From JAWWBN01 sp033720955 (GTDB lineage Bacteria; Acidobacteriota; Thermoanaerobaculia; Multivoradales; JAHEKO01), in assembly GCA_033720955.1 (NCBI GenBank), contig JAWWBN010000055.1:1-17671 (forward strand): DNA of 17,671 nucleotides, written 5' to 3'. The notes beneath the pieces were generated by a model. The model made no database searches, was not told the origin of the DNA, and worked only from the letters and a program-made list of their open reading frames with translations. A program made the translations under genes and the position numbers. Within the stretch, counting starts at the first letter, position 1; each line of letters opens with the position of its first letter. This document shows positions 14,071-17,671 of this stretch, piece after piece.

Positions 14071-15633
14071 TCAGCCCCGCTCGCGCCAGCGCATCTCGCG
14101 CACGCTGTAGAGCTCGCCGCTGGTGTAGTTGGCGTAGCCCTCGAGGCCGGCGCTCATCACCCCGACGGTGGCCTTGATGTAGAGGCTCAGGTAGGGGAGG
14201 TCGCGGGCGAAGATCTCCTGGGCCTCGAGATAGAAGGACCGGCGCTCGGCCGGGTCGATGCGCCGGGCCCCCTCCTCGATGAGACGGTCGAAGGCCGGGT
14301 TGCGGTAGCGGCCGCGGTTGCTGCCCGCCGGCGGCACCCGCTCCGAGTGCAGCGTGAGGGCGTAGATGTTGGGGTCCACGATGCCGGTCCAGACCAGGCT
14401 GAACATCTGGAAGTTGCCGCGCTTGACGTCGTCGTAGAAGGTGGCGAACTCGTAGGAGCGGATCTCCACCTCGATCCCCACCTCGGCGAGCATGGACTGG
14501 ATGATCTGCGCCTGGAGCAGGTAGGTCTCCTCGGTCGAGGTCTTGAAGGTCAGCCGGAAGCGCGGCCGCGGTCCGTCGCCGTCGGGATCGGCGAGGCCGG
14601 CCGTGTCCAGGAGCTCCCGGGCGGCGGCCGGGTCGTGCGGCGTTCGCGGCAGGCCGTCGTGGTGGGCCCAGTGCCCCGGGGGGATCATGGTCTCGGTCAC
14701 CCATCCCAGACCCCGCCAGAGGGTCCCCACCAGACGCTCCCGGTCGATGGCGAGGTAGATCGCCCGGCGCACCTCGGGCCGGGCCAGCAGGGGGTCTTCG
14801 AGGTTGAGACCGATGTAGGCGTAGTTCGAGCCGGGATCCTCGACCACCTGGAACTTCGGGTCGTCGCGCATCTGCGCCACGACGTCGGGGGGCAGGTCGT
14901 TGACCGCCAGGTTCACCGAGCCCTTGCGCAGCTCGAGCACCCGCACCGTGGCGTCGGGCACGGCGCGCAGGGTCAGCCGGTCGATGGCCGGACGGCCCCG
15001 CCAGTGGTCGTCGAAGGCCTCCAGGACCACGGTGTCGGGGCGGCGCTCGACCACCCGGAAGGGCCCGGTGCCCACGAGGGCGGCGTCGTTCGCCTCCGGG
15101 GTCGAGCCGTCGGGCACGATGCCCAGAAAGCAGGTGAGGTCGGCCAGCATGGGCCCGAAGGGTTGATCGAGCTCGAAGTCCACGGTGAGGTCGTCCACGG
15201 CGGTCACTCTCTCGAGGCGGGGCAGGGCGGCCCGTTTCACCGTCGTCACCGTGCCGTCGAGGATGGTGCGGAAGGTCCACACCACGTCGCGGGCGGCGAG
15301 CTCCCGGCCGTCGTGGAAGCGGACGCCGGGACGCAGGTGGAAGCGCCAGCGCCGGCCCTGGTCGAGGATCTCCCACCGCTCCGCGAGGTCGGGCAGGAAG
15401 TTGCCCTCCGGGTCCTTGGTGACGAGGCCGTTCAGGGCCACCTCGAAGACCCGGCTGGAGGCCTGGTCGGTCGCCACTCGCGGGTCGAGATGGATCGGAG
15501 CGCTGCGCAGCGCCACCACCAGCTCGTTGGCCGCCTCCCCCTGCCTGCCGCCGCCGCAGCCGGCGCCCGCGGCCACCGCGGCGGCCAGCGCGGTGAGGGC
15601 GACCGGGCGGAGCGCTCTTGCTACGATCTTCAC
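14071..15633 (-). CDS. Peptide/nickel-type ABC transporter substrate-binding lipoprotein (SBP_bac_5), orphan
   Basis: A 520-residue substrate-binding protein of the DppA/OppA cluster. The N terminus (MKIVARALRPVALTALAAA...) is a lipoprotein signal ending at Cys26, although the lipobox is poor (G-A-G-C rather than L-A-G-C). The fold is evident: ELVVALRSAPIHLDP, the conserved FLPDLAERWEI...RWRFHLRPGVRFHDGRELAARDVVWTF, VGTGPFRVV, ARPEVRRAIYLAIDRERLV and EVEIRSYEFATFYDDV. Binding of oligopeptides is the default guess, but this family also binds nickel, heme or sugars. No permease or ATPase genes adjoin it, so it must use an unlinked transporter or serve another role. GTG 15633 has no ribosome site; TATCCT (15657-15652) is a possible -10 box lying inside the divergent envC gene. 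Its start codon is 3 bases from that of envC. Confidence 0.92.
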   Translation of the reverse strand: MKIVARALRPVALTALAAAVAAGAGCGGGRQGEAANELVVALRSAPIHLDPRVATDQASSRVFEVALNGLVTKDPEGNFLPDLAERWEILDQGRRWRFHLRPGVRFHDGRELAARDVVWTFRTILDGTVTTVKRAALPRLERVTAVDDLTVDFELDQPFGPMLADLTCFLGIVPDGSTPEANDAALVGTGPFRVVERRPDTVVLEAFDDHWRGRPAIDRLTLRAVPDATVRVLELRKGSVNLAVNDLPPDVVAQMRDDPKFQVVEDPGSNYAYIGLNLEDPLLARPEVRRAIYLAIDRERLVGTLWRGLGWVTETMIPPGHWAHHDGLPRTPHDPAAARELLDTAGLADPDGDGPRPRFRLTFKTSTEETYLLQAQIIQSMLAEVGIEVEIRSYEFATFYDDVKRGNFQMFSLVWTGIVDPNIYALTLHSERVPPAGSNRGRYRNPAFDRLIEEGARRIDPAERRSFYLEAQEIFARDLPYLSLYIKATVGVMSAGLEGYANYTSGELYSVREMRWRERG

Positions 15634-15657
15634 GGCGTGCGAGAAGCCGGCAGGATA
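15622..15657. promoter_or_regulatory. Back-to-back start region of the solute-binding gene and envC
   Basis: The two divergent start codons lie in the 9-base palindrome CACGGCGTG (15631-15639), leaving only GGC between them, so the promoters must lie inside the opposite coding regions. Candidate -10 boxes are TACGAT (15622-15627, plus strand, for envC, nearly leaderless) and TATCCT (15657-15652, minus strand, for the solute-binding gene). They would face each other with crossing start points, which predicts mutual interference. Neither has a -35 match; the boxes are tentative, the start-codon geometry is seen directly. Confidence 0.4.
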
Positions 15658-16770
15658 GCACGGGGCGCGGTCCTGGCGGCGTGCGTGGCGCTCGCCCTCG
15701 GCGGCTCGCCGGCGTGGCCGCAGGAGCCCGACCGCGAGGCCGAGCTGGAGGAGATCCGGGCGGAGATCGCCCGTCTCCAGGCGCGCTCGCTCCGGCTGCG
15801 GGATCGCCAGGCGGGCCTGGCGGGCGAGCTGGAGCGCACCGGCATCCAGCTCGCCCTGCAGGGCAAGCGGGTCGAGGAGGTCCGCGCGCGCCGCGCCATC
15901 GTCGAGGAGCGGCTGGAGGCGGCCGAGGAGACCATCGCCGGGCTCGAGGGGGAGATCGCGGCGGCGCGCGCGGAACTGCGCCGCCGGCTGGTGGAGCTCT
16001 ACCGCCTGGGCCGCGACGGGGCGCTGCGTCTGCTGCTCTCGATCCGCTCGCGGCAGCAGCTCCTGCCGGGGATCCGTCTGCTGCGCTACCTGGCCCTGCG
16101 GGAGGGCCGCACGGTGGAGGAGTTCCTGGACCTGAGGGTGCGGCTCTCCTTCCAGCGGGACGAGGCGGAGCGCCACCGGCGGCAGGTGGACGCCCTGCTG
16201 GCCAGCGAAGACCAGCGGCTGGTGGAGCTGCGGCGCGCGCAGCGGCGGCAGGAGCTGCTGCTGGCCAGCCTGGACCGCGAGCGCGAGTCCCTCTCCCGTC
16301 GCACCGAGCGGCTGGAGGAGAAGGAGCGCAAGCTGGCCAGCTTTCTGGACCTGCTGTACGGCCGCAACCCCGGGCGCCTCGGGGGCACCCCGATCCAGCA
16401 GTTCCGGGGCGTTCTGGACTGGCCGGTGCGGGGCTCCGTGACGGCGCCCTTCGGGCCCCGTCTGGACCCGCGGTACGGCACCAAGGTGCCCCACAACGGG
16501 GTCGACATCGCCACCTCGACGGGGTCGGAGGTGCGGGTCGTCTTCCCGGGCAAGGTCCTCTTCGCCGCCCCCTTCCAGGGCTTCGGCCCCACGGCGGTGG
16601 TGCACCACCCGGAGCGCGTCTTCACCCTCTACGCCGGGCTCTCGGAGCTGCAGGTGGTGCGCGACGATATGCTATCTTTGCAGCAGGTGGTCGGCGTCGC
16701 CGGCGACCGTCTCTACTTCGAGATCCGGGTGGAGAACCGCCCGGAGGATCCGCTCGACTGGCTCCGCTGA
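15637..16770 (+). CDS. envC: EnvC-like murein hydrolase activator, degenerate LytM/M23 domain
   Basis: A 377-residue periplasmic protein: Sec signal (about 1-26, ending GGSPAWPQ), a long coiled coil of Glu/Arg/Leu-rich heptads (about 28-240), then a C-terminal LytM (M23) domain opening GVLDWPVRGSVTAPFGPRLD. This is the EnvC architecture; EnvC activates cell-wall amidases at the septum and is not itself an enzyme. In line with that, of the M23 zinc and catalytic residues only H286 and D290 (HNGVD) remain: the LYAH motif reads LYAG334, and the HxH before FEIR reads R358-L-Y360. Length and layout match the family. GTG 15637 gives the best signal peptide but has no ribosome site. The S41/CtpA-family gene follows after 7 bases, a pairing common in Gram-negative bacteria. 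Confidence 0.9.
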   Translation: MREAGRIARGAVLAACVALALGGSPAWPQEPDREAELEEIRAEIARLQARSLRLRDRQAGLAGELERTGIQLALQGKRVEEVRARRAIVEERLEAAEETIAGLEGEIAAARAELRRRLVELYRLGRDGALRLLLSIRSRQQLLPGIRLLRYLALREGRTVEEFLDLRVRLSFQRDEAERHRRQVDALLASEDQRLVELRRAQRRQELLLASLDRERESLSRRTERLEEKERKLASFLDLLYGRNPGRLGGTPIQQFRGVLDWPVRGSVTAPFGPRLDPRYGTKVPHNGVDIATSTGSEVRVVFPGKVLFAAPFQGFGPTAVVHHPERVFTLYAGLSELQVVRDDMLSLQQVVGVAGDRLYFEIRVENRPEDPLDWLR

Positions 16771-16777
16771 CCCACCC

Positions 16778-17671
16778 GTGAACCGCAGCCGCTTTCTCTT
16801 CTTTCTGCTCTCCGTCGCCCTCCTGGTGCCGATCGTCTCGGCCACCCTTCTGGGGGCCGTCTCGGCCTCCCAGGAGAAGGAGGACTCGCTCTACAAGTAC
16901 CTGGCGGTCTTCTCGGAGGTGCTCTCCCTGATCCGTCGCACCTACGTGGAGCCCACCGAGGTCGAGACCCTCTTCGCCGGCGCGCTCGACGGCACGACGG
17001 ACGCGCTCGACGCGCTCTCCACCTACGTGCCGGCGGCCGCCACCGCCACCTTCCGCGAGGCGCTCGAGGTGGGCGAGAGCCGCAGCGGTCTCTGGATCGC
17101 CAAGGAGCGCGGCTTCGCCTTCGTGCTGGCCGCCGAGGAGGGCGGGCCCGGGGCGGCGGCCGGCCTCCACACCGGGGACCTCCTGGCCAGCCTGAACGAA
17201 GTCTCGACGCGCGACATGCCGCTGTGGCAGATCCGCACGCTGTTCGCCGGGCCGCCCGGCACCGAGATCGCCGTCGAGTACCTCCGGCGAGGTCTGCCGG
17301 AGAGCACCCAGGTGACGCTGGGGCCGTTCGACCGGCCCCAGCCGGCGCTGGTCACCCGGGAGGGCGTGGGCATCCTCACTCTGCCGCGGGTCGGCGACCC
17401 GGCGGTGGCGCAGGTGCGGCGGCTCCTGGAGGAGATGGTCGAGGCCGGCTCCTCGCGGCTCATCGTCGATCTGCGCGGCAGCGCCGGGGGCGATCCGGCA
17501 GCCGCCTATCGCATCGCCGACCTCTTCGTGGCTCCGGGCCGCTTGGGCGAGCTGCGCGAGGCCGAGGCGACGGTCGAGGTGTTCGACAGCGAGGCGGAGC
17601 CCCTCTGGCGCGGCCGGCTGGCCGTGCTCACCGACCGCGGCACCCAGGGGGCGAGCGAGATCGTCGCGGCG
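16778..17671 (+). CDS. S41 (CtpA/tail-specific protease family) protein with apparent Ser-to-Gly change, 3' end cut by window edge
   Basis: The 298 visible residues begin with a signal anchor (MNRSRFLFFLLSVALLVP), a helical prodomain-like part (VFSEVLSLIRRTYVEPTEVE), then a PDZ domain (about 95-185, with GPGAAAGLHTGDLLASLNEV) and the start of the S41 core (VGILTLPRVGD, SRLIVDLRGSAGGDP). This layout is that of carboxy-terminal processing proteases in the envelope. At the nucleophile motif the family has G-S/T-A-S-A-S-E, the second Ser being catalytic; here it reads G288-T-Q-G291-A-S-E, so Gly stands in the place of the catalytic Ser. The Lys partner, about 25 residues later, is beyond the edge. 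Either this is an inactive homologue or S293 serves instead. GTG 16778 lies 7 bases after the envC stop, without a clear ribosome site. Family assignment is firm; activity is doubtful. Confidence 0.87.
   Translation, partial: MNRSRFLFFLLSVALLVPIVSATLLGAVSASQEKEDSLYKYLAVFSEVLSLIRRTYVEPTEVETLFAGALDGTTDALDALSTYVPAAATATFREALEVGESRSGLWIAKERGFAFVLAAEEGGPGAAAGLHTGDLLASLNEVSTRDMPLWQIRTLFAGPPGTEIAVEYLRRGLPESTQVTLGPFDRPQPALVTREGVGILTLPRVGDPAVAQVRRLLEEMVEAGSSRLIVDLRGSAGGDPAAAYRIADLFVAPGRLGELREAEATVEVFDSEAEPLWRGRLAVLTDRGTQGASEIVAA

Noticed and set aside
15637..16770. Calling the LytM protein an active M23 endopeptidase
   Set aside because: Key residues are replaced (LYAG, R-L-Y before FEIR), so a zinc site cannot form as in active M23 enzymes.
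1..17671. tRNA, rRNA, CRISPR array, insertion sequence, prophage or transfer signs
   Set aside because: I saw no tRNA-like cloverleaf, spaced direct repeats, transposase or integrase motif, and base composition is even apart from the short AT-rich stretch at 5690-5760.

Overview
The window is very GC-rich, tightly packed Gram-negative-type bacterial chromosome. I place 18 protein genes and no RNA gene, CRISPR array, insertion sequence or long repeat. The gene set (type IVa minor pilins with PilY1, HflK/HflC, class II FBPase GlpX, a DUF4388 protein, an EnvC-like LytM protein, an S41 protein) and the style of the pilins suggest an Acidobacteriota-like lineage, perhaps Thermoanaerobaculia. A myxobacterium-like group is possible. 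This placement is inference from gene content, not a sequence comparison.

Layout. (1) 1-5650, minus strand: a minor-pilin operon in the classical order fimT/gspH, pilV, pilW, pilX, pilY1, read from a visible promoter at 5671-5700; pilY1 runs off the left edge. (2) 5701-5875: a comparatively AT-rich divergent intergenic region. (3) 5876-7857, plus: hflK-hflC, overlapping by one base. (4) 7854-11967, minus: gcdH-like acyl-CoA dehydrogenase overlapping glpX, then after 60 bases a DUF4388 protein overlapping a left-handed beta-helix acyltransferase. (5) 12075-14055, plus: an unrecognised 89-residue protein, a CPBP intramembrane protease, an RsbW-like anti-sigma kinase and a STAS anti-anti-sigma factor. 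(6) 14071-15633, minus: an orphan peptide-type solute-binding lipoprotein. (7) 15637 to the right edge, plus: an EnvC-like LytM protein followed by an S41/CtpA-family protein cut by the edge.

The first block builds the priming complex of a type IV pilus. HflKC is the membrane scaffold that modulates FtsH. GcdH and GlpX link acyl-CoA breakdown to gluconeogenesis. The RsbW/STAS pair looks like a partner-switch module without a linked sigma factor. The envC-ctpA pair acts in the envelope during cell-wall splitting.

Most notable: the EnvC-like protein has lost its zinc ligands, as expected for an activator, and the adjacent S41 protein appears to have Gly where the catalytic Ser should be, so the two neighbours may form a non-catalytic scaffold pair. 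The solute-binding gene and envC start back to back in the 9-base palindrome CACGGCGTG, with start codons three bases apart. Gene starts are compact: 11 of 18 are GTG, and six junctions are stop/start overlaps.
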